From Syntrophomonadaceae bacterium (GTDB lineage Bacteria; Bacillota; Syntrophomonadia; Syntrophomonadales; Syntrophomonadaceae), in the NCBI GenBank assembly GCA_028686565.1, contig JAQUBU010000168.1:1-5395 (forward strand): a stretch of DNA of 5,395 nucleotides, in the 5' to 3' direction. The notes under the pieces were generated by a model. That model ran no database searches, was not told where the DNA came from, and was given only the letters and a program-made list of their open reading frames with translations. Shown one piece after another: positions 1 through 5,395 of the stretch (position 1 is its first letter; each line of letters begins with the position of its first letter). Both the position numbers and the translations under genes were made by a program.

Positions 1-814
1 CAATCAAAACTAAAGGCAAGATGCCAATAATCAAACCGGACAATCTTCCTTGGGCGGTTAATATCTTTACTTCCCGCCTGATCTTAGTCCGCTCCCTAAT
101 GGTTCCTGAAATGTTATCCAGTATTTCGGCAAGATTGCCTCCCACTTGCCTTTGTATTACTACACCACTTATAACCATGTCCAAATCTTCACTTTTGATT
201 CTCTTGGATAGGTTGATCAGAGCTTCCTCTTGACTAAAACCTAGGGTCATTTCCTGTAAAGCCCAATTAAATTCCGAAGAAATCGGAGCCGGTAATTCCT
301 TTCTAACTGTATCCATAGCCTGCTGAAAACCAAATCCAGCCCGCAATGAATTAGCCATTACAACTAAAGCATCCCCTAATTGAAAATTGAAGCTTTGCAA
401 TCGTTTATCAGTTATGTATTTTAAATAAAATTTAGGTATAAAAGCTGCCAATACCATAGAGATTAAGGCCACGAAACAGTTGCTGCTCAGAATATAAAGC
501 AATATTGGCAGTGCCAGGGTAAGAGCGATCCAAAGGGTAAAGTATTCTTCGGCTTTAAAAGGAATACCAGCTCTAATTAACCGGGCTTGCAGATTCCCGG
601 TAAAGGAACGGGCTGCAAATATGCCGGATACCTTCCTTATAAGAGGTCGTAAAGAGATATTCCGTCCCCGCTTGGATTCTTTTTCCTCGCTGCTTTTTTC
701 GTTCAGGCTCTCCAAGCGTTTTTGATACAGGTCGTAATGAAAGCAGGCTTGCAACAAGGCCAAAACTATAAAAAACACCAGTATAAATACGGCTAAACAT
801 ATGAACAGTTCCAA
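1..814 (-). CDS. tadB: TadB, type II/IV secretion-like inner-membrane platform protein of the Tad pilus (3' end beyond window)
   Basis: Partial gene, open to the left edge; 271 residues are visible of a family usually a little over 300. Translation gives a hydrophobic N-terminal segment (about residues 3-25), a charged cytoplasmic stretch rich in E, K and S (about 31-60), a hydrophobic hairpin (about 92-130), then a T2SF (GspF-type) domain from about 140. That domain includes LGDALVVMANSLRAGFGFQQ-like residues near 147-165 and the QRQVGGNLAEILDNIS motif near 221-236, both typical of TadB. A final membrane segment begins at about 258. In the family, TadB pairs with TadC as the membrane platform for the TadA ATPase. 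No ATG lies in frame near the 5' end; the start chosen is TTG at 814-812, preceded by GAAAGGGG. It follows cpaF by 42 bases and shares its reading frame, so a TTG right after the cpaF stop (856-854) is a weaker alternative. Family assignment is firm; the start is less sure. Confidence 0.93.
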   Translation of the reverse strand, partial: MELFICLAVFILVFFIVLALLQACFHYDLYQKRLESLNEKSSEEKESKRGRNISLRPLIRKVSGIFAARSFTGNLQARLIRAGIPFKAEEYFTLWIALTLALPILLYILSSNCFVALISMVLAAFIPKFYLKYITDKRLQSFNFQLGDALVVMANSLRAGFGFQQAMDTVRKELPAPISSEFNWALQEMTLGFSQEEALINLSKRIKSEDLDMVISGVVIQRQVGGNLAEILDNISGTIRERTKIRREVKILTAQGRLSGLIIGILPLVLI

Positions 815-822
815 CTCTCTTA

Positions 823-830
823 CCCCTTTC
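823..830 (-). promoter_or_regulatory. Ribosome binding site supporting the TTG start of tadB
   Basis: Reads GAAAGGGG on the minus strand, 8 bases before TTG at 814. It matches GAAAGG of the anti-Shine-Dalgarno complement. It decides the start because no ATG or GTG is in frame nearby. The ATG at 800 is out of frame with the TadB translation. Confidence 0.7.
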
Positions 831-856
831 GGCTTTGAGAATGCTTTATTTTGCAA

Positions 857-2212
857 TTATTGCTGGTTAAAGAAATCGTATGGCAGAACTATGCCTTTGG
901 ATGCCAGTATTTCCATACAACGTGGTTTAATGCCAGTTGCCTGATGATTACCTAATACTTTTCCCCTTTCATCAATACCCTTTTGATTAAAAACAAATAT
1001 ATCCTGAAGGCTGATGATTTCTCCCTCCATACCCAGCACCTCAGTAATATGGGTTATTTTACGTGATCCATCCTGAAGACGGGCTTGATGCACAATTATA
1101 TCCAGAGCTGAAGTGATTTGTTCTCTAATAGCTTTTATGGGAAAATCTATTCCCGCCATAAGTACCATGGTCTCCAGACGGGAAATCATATCCCGCGGGG
1201 AATTTGAGTGACCGGTTGTTAAAGAACCATCATGCCCGGTATTCATAGCCTGCAGCATATCAAGTGCTTCGCCTCCTCTGACCTCACCTACCACCAAACG
1301 ATCCGGTCTCATGCGCAGAGAGTTTCTAACCAGATCACGAATACTGATCTCCCCCCTGCGGTCTATGTTGGCCGGCCTGGTTTCGAGTGATACCACATGC
1401 TCCTGATGCAAATCCAATTCGGCAGAATCTTCAATCGTAATAATTCTGTCATCGGATGGTATGAAAGCAGATATGATGTTTAAGGTACTGGTTTTGCCCG
1501 CACCTGTCCCCCCCGAGACAATCAGATTAAGCCGGCCTTTAACACAGGCTTCCAAAAACTTGGCCATTTTTGATGTAAGGGTATTGTTCCTGATCAAGTC
1601 TTCTGCTTTCAGCAATTGCGAAGAAAACTTGCGTATGGTGAGAATACATCCATTTAAAGCCAATGGCGGTATTATGGCATTTACCCTCGAACCATCCGGT
1701 AAACGAGCATCAACCATCGGCATGCTCTCATCAAGTCTGCGTCCCAAAGGCGAAATTATTCTCTGGATAATTGTATATAGATGCTCATTGTCGCGAAAAA
1801 CAATTGGGCTGACTAGCAGCTTACCTTGTTTTTCCACATATACCTGTCCGGGACCATTTACCATTATTTCCGAAACACTTTCGTTATGCAATAAAGGTGT
1901 AATGGGGCCAAATCCAAAAACCTCATCCAAAACTTGCTGGACTACTTCTTCCCTGTCCTGACGGGAAAAATGTTCGTTTTCTTTTTCCATTATGGATTCA
2001 CATGCAATTTTTATATCAAGTTCAATATTTTCACGCTGATCCTGACCTTCAAGTTGTTGAAGATCAAAAATATCCGGTCCTAACTCCTTAACTATTTCCC
2101 GGTGTATTTTGTACACCAAGTCCTGAAAACGTCCGGTTCCAGGCTCCCTATTGGGGAAAGCCGCAGGATGCTGTTCCAGGTTTTGCTGCTGTAATCTTTG
2201 TAAAAGAGACAA
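857..2212 (-). CDS. cpaF: CpaF/TadA family pilus assembly ATPase
   Basis: Complete 451-residue secretion ATPase of the CpaF/TadA branch of the VirB11/PilT superfamily. The family forms cytoplasmic hexamers that hydrolyse ATP to drive Flp pilin assembly through TadB/TadC. Visible motifs in order: an N-terminal helical region (about 30-100); the CpaF-type segment FGFGPITPLL followed by SEIMVNGP (100-121); DARLPDGSRVNAIIPP (168-183); Walker A GGTGAGKT (234-241); the Asp box IITIEDSAEL (257-266); Walker B RLVVGEVRGGEA (305-316, Glu310); and the His box GHDGSLTTGHSN (327-338). The C-terminal GNHQATGIKPRCMEIL stretch is also usual for CpaF. All catalytic motifs look intact and the length is normal. 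The start is TTG at 2212-2210, set by an extended Shine-Dalgarno. The gene lies 42 bases after cpaE and 42 before tadB. A conjugation or competence ATPase is unlikely given the CpaF-specific motifs and the neighbours. Confidence 0.97.
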   Translation of the reverse strand: MSLLQRLQQQNLEQHPAAFPNREPGTGRFQDLVYKIHREIVKELGPDIFDLQQLEGQDQRENIELDIKIACESIMEKENEHFSRQDREEVVQQVLDEVFGFGPITPLLHNESVSEIMVNGPGQVYVEKQGKLLVSPIVFRDNEHLYTIIQRIISPLGRRLDESMPMVDARLPDGSRVNAIIPPLALNGCILTIRKFSSQLLKAEDLIRNNTLTSKMAKFLEACVKGRLNLIVSGGTGAGKTSTLNIISAFIPSDDRIITIEDSAELDLHQEHVVSLETRPANIDRRGEISIRDLVRNSLRMRPDRLVVGEVRGGEALDMLQAMNTGHDGSLTTGHSNSPRDMISRLETMVLMAGIDFPIKAIREQITSALDIIVHQARLQDGSRKITHITEVLGMEGEIISLQDIFVFNQKGIDERGKVLGNHQATGIKPRCMEILASKGIVLPYDFFNQQ

Positions 2213-2215
2213 TTT

Positions 2216-2230
2216 ATCACCTGCCCTTCT
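2216..2230 (-). promoter_or_regulatory. Extended ribosome binding site for the TTG start of cpaF
   Basis: The minus strand reads AGAAGGGCAGGTGAT, ending 3 bases before the TTG at 2212. AGGTGAT is a 7-base match to the complement of the 16S rRNA 3' tail, and the AGAA.GG part upstream extends the match with a one-base bulge. It supports TTG as the start; no in-frame ATG is present at the 5' end. Confidence 0.7.
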
Positions 2231-2254
2231 TGCGCTAAGTCAATTAAGTCAGAC

Positions 2255-3418
2255 TTACAAATCCTCGATTTCCAATAACTGCAAAAGGTTTATTATTGCT
2301 TTGGATATGTTTGCTTTGGGATTAGACTTTATAATCGCTGTGCCCTGATTGAGAGAAGACAATGCCAGCTTGCTGTCACTAGGTATTTTCCCTTTAACCT
2401 TCAAATCCAAAACCCTTTCCACATCCCATACCTCAATACCTGCTACTTGTGAGGAATGGTTTAAAATCAGCCTGGTTTTGGATAGCAGTTTTAAAGTTTT
2501 TAATATTTCAATTCCCTTTTTGACGTTTTTTATAGTCGGCAAATCGAGTGTGGTTATGAGTAATACCAGATCAGTCATTTCCAGAGCAGTAAGAATATTT
2601 TCATCTATAAAAGACGGGGTATCAATAAAGGTAAAGTCATAATTATCCCGGCATGATTTGATTATTTTTTCAATGCCCTCCACAGTAACCAGTTCTGCCA
2701 ACTCGGGCTTATTAGGGGCAGCTAATATATGTACACCGTTTCTCTCGTACATGTATTCTTCCAGCAGTTCCTGATTGGACATGTCACCCTCCTGCATCAA
2801 TTCGCTTATAGTTTTGCGCGGATTAATATTCATCATTACACTTATATCACCAAATTGAATGTCCAGGTCAATCAAGGCAGCCCGTTGTTTTTTATTACGC
2901 GCCAAAGCTACCGCCAGATTACTGATAATAGTGCTCCTGCCCACCCCGCCTTTGGGTCCAAAGATTGTGACAACCTTTTTGGTCCTGACATTATTGTAAT
3001 ATTCCTCTGCCTCAGCCTCATGTCTTGGAATCCTGCGGTTATTTCTGCCAAGCTGTGCAACTCTTCGGATAGTTGTATTTAAATCATCAGGAGAAAGCGG
3101 TTTGACAAGGTACTCTTTGGCTCCCGCCATCATGGCTTTTTTGAAGTTTTGTATCTCGTCATACACCGAAATTATGATAACAAATACTTGCGGGTAATAC
3201 TGGCTTATATAATGAGTAGCTTCAAGTCCATCCATTTCAGGCATGCTTATATCCATTATTACAACCTCAGGTTCCATAACTTCTATCTGCTGGATTACCT
3301 CTCTTCCGGTGGCAGCTTCAGCTACAATATCTATTGATTTATCTAATTCCAGCAACTTTCTTATACTGGCTCTCATATTCTCATTGTCATCGGCTAATAA
3401 TACTTTAATATTTTTCAT
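2255..3418 (-). CDS. cpaE: CpaE/TadZ family protein: N-terminal response-regulator receiver fused to a ParA/MinD-like ATPase
   Basis: Complete 387-residue fusion. Residues 1-122 form a CheY-like receiver: acidic pair Asp10-Asp11, predicted phosphoacceptor Asp56 in VVIMDISMPEMDG, Ser84 at the Thr/Ser switch position, and Lys106-Pro107 in EYLVKP. A linker of about 25 charged residues (123-147) leads to a SIMIBI ATPase. This has a deviant P-loop GPKGGVGRST (154-163), the Walker A' motif LIDLDIQFGD (182-191, the CpaE-type signature) and Walker B FTFIDTP (262-268). The family localises the Tad machine at the pole or membrane and probably acts as a dimer. Two oddities: the receiver looks fully phosphorylatable, unlike the degenerate one of characterised TadZ/CpaE, and the P-loop lysine is Arg161, a kind of substitution seen in this family. 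The start is ATG at 3418 with GGAGGA 7 bases upstream. It lies 41 bases after cpaB and 42 before cpaF. No partner histidine kinase is in the window. Confidence 0.95.
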   Translation of the reverse strand: MKNIKVLLADDNENMRASIRKLLELDKSIDIVAEAATGREVIQQIEVMEPEVVIMDISMPEMDGLEATHYISQYYPQVFVIIISVYDEIQNFKKAMMAGAKEYLVKPLSPDDLNTTIRRVAQLGRNNRRIPRHEAEAEEYYNNVRTKKVVTIFGPKGGVGRSTIISNLAVALARNKKQRAALIDLDIQFGDISVMMNINPRKTISELMQEGDMSNQELLEEYMYERNGVHILAAPNKPELAELVTVEGIEKIIKSCRDNYDFTFIDTPSFIDENILTALEMTDLVLLITTLDLPTIKNVKKGIEILKTLKLLSKTRLILNHSSQVAGIEVWDVERVLDLKVKGKIPSDSKLALSSLNQGTAIIKSNPKANISKAIINLLQLLEIEDL

Positions 3419-3459
3419 TTGCCATTCCTCCGGAAAATAGTTTTATAATTTAAACTTCG

Positions 3460-4203
3460 TTATATGTTTGGCGGCGGCGATAGAACTAGAAAGTCCTGGA
3501 GTTGGAAAGGATTTAGTACCGCCCTTGTTTTATCTGCTGGATGACGCAGCAGTAATCTTAAGTTACCGCGTTCAGATGCCAAGACCAGAGGCTGTGCATC
3601 CTGTAAAGAAACAGCCAATGTAATTGTCTTTGCTCCTACCGGGCTTTTATTAGTAAGCAATTCCGGATTTTCTCCAACTGCCAGCACCTCGATATCCTGC
3701 AGAGTCAAAATACTGTAAGCTCTCGCCCTTTCCTGTGATTCAGGCAAAGGAATATCAATTGTTCCAACAATATCAACCCGGTCACCGGTTTTAATAAACC
3801 CTGAAACACCGTTAATATTGTCAATAGCTATGGATACCGCTCGCTTGTTGGCTGGAATGGTATAAGCAAGACGATCTTGCTTATCTTCTACGGACAGGAG
3901 TCGCTGCTTTAATATCTCTTCACCCTCAGAAATGTTACTAGTTGCTATTTTGCCTATAACCTGATTTTTTTTAACAAATGCCTCAGGATGAGCATATCTG
4001 GCTGGCATGCTGGCAATTTCGACCTGTTCATCATTTATTACACTATCTTTCGGAATGCTTGCTTTAGCTCTTACTACCTGAACCAGATCGTCTGGCCGAT
4101 AAAGCTCTTTAACATCCTGCAGGTAACGATAGAAGCCCATTGCAGCAGCTATGCCAAAAAGCAAAGCTATGAGCCAATATTTTCTGCTTCCCTTTAACAA
4201 CAA
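3460..4203 (-). CDS. cpaB: CpaB/RcpC family Flp pilus assembly protein (SAF domain)
   Basis: Complete 247-residue protein with an N-terminal membrane anchor (about residues 9-26, after the basic KGSRK start), so the bulk should lie outside the cytoplasmic membrane. Residues about 41-103 form a SAF domain (VVRAKASIPKDSVI, then a GKIATSNISEGEEIL end). Residues about 115-225 carry the RcpC/CpaB hallmark RAVSIAIDNINGVSGFIKTGDRVDIVGT, followed by a second conserved half (ITLAVSLQDAQPLVLASERG). In diderms, CpaB/RcpC works with the pilus secretin; no secretin is seen here, so in this organism it more likely acts at the membrane or cell wall (inference). The start is TTG at 4203, or the adjacent TTG at 4200; AAGGAGG lies 6 or 9 bases upstream, and no ATG is in frame at the 5' end. 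It is only 11 bases from the tadG-like stop, and its ribosome binding site overlaps that stop codon, suggesting coupled translation. Confidence 0.94.
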   Translation of the reverse strand: MLLKGSRKYWLIALLFGIAAAMGFYRYLQDVKELYRPDDLVQVVRAKASIPKDSVINDEQVEIASMPARYAHPEAFVKKNQVIGKIATSNISEGEEILKQRLLSVEDKQDRLAYTIPANKRAVSIAIDNINGVSGFIKTGDRVDIVGTIDIPLPESQERARAYSILTLQDIEVLAVGENPELLTNKSPVGAKTITLAVSLQDAQPLVLASERGNLRLLLRHPADKTRAVLNPFQLQDFLVLSPPPNI

Positions 4204-4209
4204 AAACTA

Positions 4210-4216
4210 CCTCCTT
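4210..4216 (-). promoter_or_regulatory. Ribosome binding site for cpaB, overlapping the upstream stop codon
   Basis: A perfect AAGGAGG on the minus strand shares two bases with the TAA stop of the upstream gene (4217-4215). It lies 6 bases before TTG at 4203 and 9 before TTG at 4200. The arrangement supports a TTG start and translational coupling. Confidence 0.8.
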
Positions 4217-5144
4217 ACTCGATAAGCTGTACCCCATAAAGTCCGAAATCTGCTGCTTCACTGTCAGATCCCCCTGGAATTACATAGCGGACAAATGAAC
4301 CCCGCACTTGATTTTCCGTTCCATTACCGATATATTCCTCAACCAAAAATGCACCAAAACCTTTTACCCTTACGGAAAATGGGTGTCCGCTTTCATTAAT
4401 ACTTTCAATGTTAATAATGGGAAGAATAAGGATACGAGAACAGCCTTCTCTATAAGAATCTATATTGCAGCGGGGAATATGATCGCACTGATCTATTCGA
4501 TGTTCAACTCCGACTTTGGTTGGCCCCGACATATTACCTGCTTCAATTTCAATAATATCTCCAATTGAAACCTCTTCGGAATAACCGTATTTAATATTAT
4601 CCCGGTACACATGAGCTCCGCTCCCCCCCAGTCTTAAAGCGCCAAACCACCCCCAATAATCCTGATCCCCTGCGCCTTCCTTCAAAACAATCTCCTCTCC
4701 AAATATAAAGTCGTCCTCCAGTACGCCAAAGGGGACAACCCCTCCAGTTGAGGAAACCGGCGCAATTCGAGCTTGGGCAGAAACAGAAACATTCTTGCTG
4801 GTGATACCCAAAGCCCGGGCGAAAAACAGTTCAACCTGCCGCTCGGCATGCCCGGTTATTGACCGTTGCCCATTATCCAACTGATAACTGGCTTCTTCAG
4901 CTGCTACCCCATTAATAATCCCGTAATGGGCGGCTGTTTCCAGAGCTTGTTCAGAGTTGCCCGGAAGCTCCCTCACTCCAGCTAAAACGGCACTGTCTAT
5001 TGCATTCAGCATTTTGCCCTGATTTATATATAACAACCCTGCATCAGTTACCAGGGCCAAGGCCCCGATAAGAACTAGCATTAGCAGCGCTACCAGGCTG
5101 GAGACAGTGCCTTTTTCACTTGCCATAAAGTTTTTTAAGCTCAT
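4215..5144 (-). CDS. TadE/TadG-like Flp pilus assembly protein, short form without a recognisable vWA domain
   Basis: A 309-residue protein (319 from the alternative ATG at 5174). A short basic/polar N-terminus ending in SEKGTVSS is followed by one membrane segment (about 13-38, through ALALVTDAGLLY) and a helix NQGKMLNAIDSAVLAGVREL. This is the pattern of the putative Flp pilus-assembly TadE/G-like N-terminal domain. The rest should be extracellular. It holds GGVVPFGVLED (134-144), a Gly/Trp-rich stretch with FGALRLGGSGAHVYRDNI (167-184), GNMSGPTKVGVEHRI (203-217), three cysteines (220, 226, 235) and a predicted beta-rich tail ending FGLYGVQLIE. Classical TadG is longer and has a von Willebrand A region; I cannot see a MIDAS motif here. 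The start at 5144 is favoured by GGAGTG 6 bases upstream; the ATG at 5174 overlaps the tadE stop as ATGA and could be the coupled start. Membership of the Tad locus is firm; the exact role is unknown. Confidence 0.85.
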   Translation of the reverse strand: MSLKNFMASEKGTVSSLVALLMLVLIGALALVTDAGLLYINQGKMLNAIDSAVLAGVRELPGNSEQALETAAHYGIINGVAAEEASYQLDNGQRSITGHAERQVELFFARALGITSKNVSVSAQARIAPVSSTGGVVPFGVLEDDFIFGEEIVLKEGAGDQDYWGWFGALRLGGSGAHVYRDNIKYGYSEEVSIGDIIEIEAGNMSGPTKVGVEHRIDQCDHIPRCNIDSYREGCSRILILPIINIESINESGHPFSVRVKGFGAFLVEEYIGNGTENQVRGSFVRYVIPGGSDSEAADFGLYGVQLIE

Positions 5145-5150
5145 TTTTTT

Positions 5151-5156
5151 CACTCC
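5151..5156 (-). promoter_or_regulatory. Ribosome binding site favouring the downstream ATG (5144) of the tadG-like gene
   Basis: The minus strand reads GGAGTG, 6 bases before ATG at 5144. The competing ATG at 5174 has only a weak GAGAG upstream but overlaps the tadE stop codon. If 5174 is used, this site lies inside the coding sequence. Confidence 0.6.
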
Positions 5157-5170
5157 AGATTTCAATTCTA

Positions 5171-5395
5171 TCATTCAACTCTCATTATGCATTGACTTGA
5201 TAACAAGAGCGGATTGGGCAAAAATTCAGCAAACAACGGAGTCATAAGATTTAATGAATAATTGATTCCAACATTTAATTCCTCACCTTTATCTCTATCA
5301 ATATAAGAAGGAGAAACAATTACAGTCAGCTGTTCCTCTTCAAGCCATGCCCGCCGTGACAGTATTAAATTATGTATCTGATCGTCATCATGTCC
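5171..5395 (-). CDS. TadE-like minor pseudopilin, C-terminal part (5' end beyond window)
   Basis: The open frame from the right edge encodes the last 74 residues before a TGA stop at 5173-5171. The visible part starts in a polar helix (DDDQIHNLILSRRAWLEEE), then shows the alternating beta pattern LTVIVSPSY and LNVGINYSLNLMTPLFAEFL. It ends with NPLLLSSQCIMRVE. The V.V.Y.......P........l.s...MR.E ending is the usual C-terminus of TadE-like proteins, which are membrane-anchored minor pseudopilins of the Tad pilus; in some species they are cleaved by the TadV peptidase. The N-terminal TadE membrane segment and any processing site lie beyond the window, so cleavage cannot be judged. The stop overlaps a possible start of the next gene as ATGA. 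Identification rests on the C-terminal pattern plus neighbours; TadF is the main alternative. Confidence 0.8.
   Translation of the reverse strand, partial: GHDDDQIHNLILSRRAWLEEEQLTVIVSPSYIDRDKGEELNVGINYSLNLMTPLFAEFLPNPLLLSSQCIMRVE

Larger units (their letters stand above)
1..5395 (-). other. Segment of a Tad/Flp pilus assembly operon
   Basis: Six co-directional genes in the order tadE-like, tadG-like, cpaB, cpaE/tadZ, cpaF/tadA, tadB. Gaps are 42, 42, 41 and 11 bases, with an overlap or near-overlap at the tadE/tadG junction. I see no GC-rich hairpin followed by a T-run on the minus strand in any gap, and no paired -35/-10 promoter elements. A single long transcript starting beyond the right edge is therefore the simplest reading. 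The major pilin (flp), the prepilin peptidase (tadV/cpaA) and tadC are absent here and are expected in the flanks. Confidence 0.9.

Noticed and set aside
573..800. 75-codon open frame on the minus strand with an ATG at 800, near the 5' end of tadB
   Set aside because: It is out of frame with the TadB translation, which has clear membrane segments and a T2SF domain running through the same DNA. The strong ribosome binding site at 823-830 fits the TTG at 814 rather than this ATG.
1461..1961. 166-codon open frame on the plus strand opposite cpaF
   Set aside because: It lies wholly antisense to the highly conserved ATPase core, shows no recognisable motif and has no good ribosome binding site that I can see. 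It is a coding shadow.
2234..2251. Two adjacent 9-base units (TGACTTAAT, TGACTTAGC) in the cpaE-cpaF gap, including a TTGACT resembling a -35 box
   Set aside because: Only 7 of 9 bases match and there are just two copies. A -10 at normal spacing would fall on the ribosome binding site or start codon of cpaF, so neither a repeat-based operator nor a promoter is convincing.
2729..3082. 117-codon plus-strand open frame opposite cpaE
   Set aside because: It is antisense to the ATPase domain, with low-complexity, motif-free translation. The smaller plus-strand frames elsewhere were rejected for the same reason.
3419..3459. AT-rich gap between cpaB and cpaE with TTATAAAA, resembling a -10 element
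   Set aside because: No -35-like hexamer is seen at suitable spacing upstream, and AT-rich short gaps are ordinary in this window.
5171..5395. Possible frameshift or early stop in the tadE-like end
   Set aside because: An apparent alternative stop came from a mis-set frame. The correct frame reads through without a stop to the expected MRVE-type ending at 5171.

Overview
The whole window is one segment of a Tad/Flp (type IVc) pilus assembly operon, read entirely from the minus strand. In order of transcription (right to left) it encodes the C-terminal end of a TadE-like minor pseudopilin (5171-5395, cut by the right edge), a TadE/TadG-like membrane-anchored protein (4215-5144, or to 5174), a CpaB/RcpC SAF-domain protein (3460-4203), a response-regulator/ParA-like ATPase fusion of the CpaE/TadZ family (2255-3418), the secretion ATPase CpaF/TadA (857-2212), and most of the inner-membrane platform protein TadB (1-814, cut by the left edge). 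Gaps between genes are 42 bases or less, one junction overlaps as ATGA or nearly so, and no terminator or convincing internal promoter is visible. This fits a single polycistronic transcript whose promoter lies beyond the right edge and which continues past the left edge, where TadC would be expected. No stretch over 300 bases lacks a gene.

The organism looks like a low-to-mid G+C bacterium, most plausibly a Firmicute of the Clostridia. This is an inference from four things: very strong Shine-Dalgarno sequences (AAGGAGG, GGAGGA, an extended AGGTGAT), frequent TTG starts, AT-leaning codon use, and a gene order without a secretin (rcpA/cpaC) next to cpaB. No species can be named from the sequence alone.

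Functionally, CpaF/TadA should be the hexameric motor that powers pilin assembly and TadB (with an unseen TadC) the membrane platform it acts on. The CpaE/TadZ fusion should position or regulate the machine. CpaB, TadE and the TadG-like protein are envelope-facing accessory or minor-pilin components. The major Flp pilin, the TadV/CpaA prepilin peptidase and TadC are not in the window.

The points most worth a second look are these. The CpaE/TadZ protein keeps an apparently complete phosphorylatable receiver domain, which textbook TadZ/CpaE proteins lack. Its P-loop lysine is replaced by arginine. Three of the five genes whose start is visible begin at TTG behind strong ribosome binding sites. 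The TadG-like protein is short and carries a conserved-looking glycine-rich module plus three clustered cysteines. I see no unknown non-pilus system, mobile element, RNA gene or CRISPR array here.
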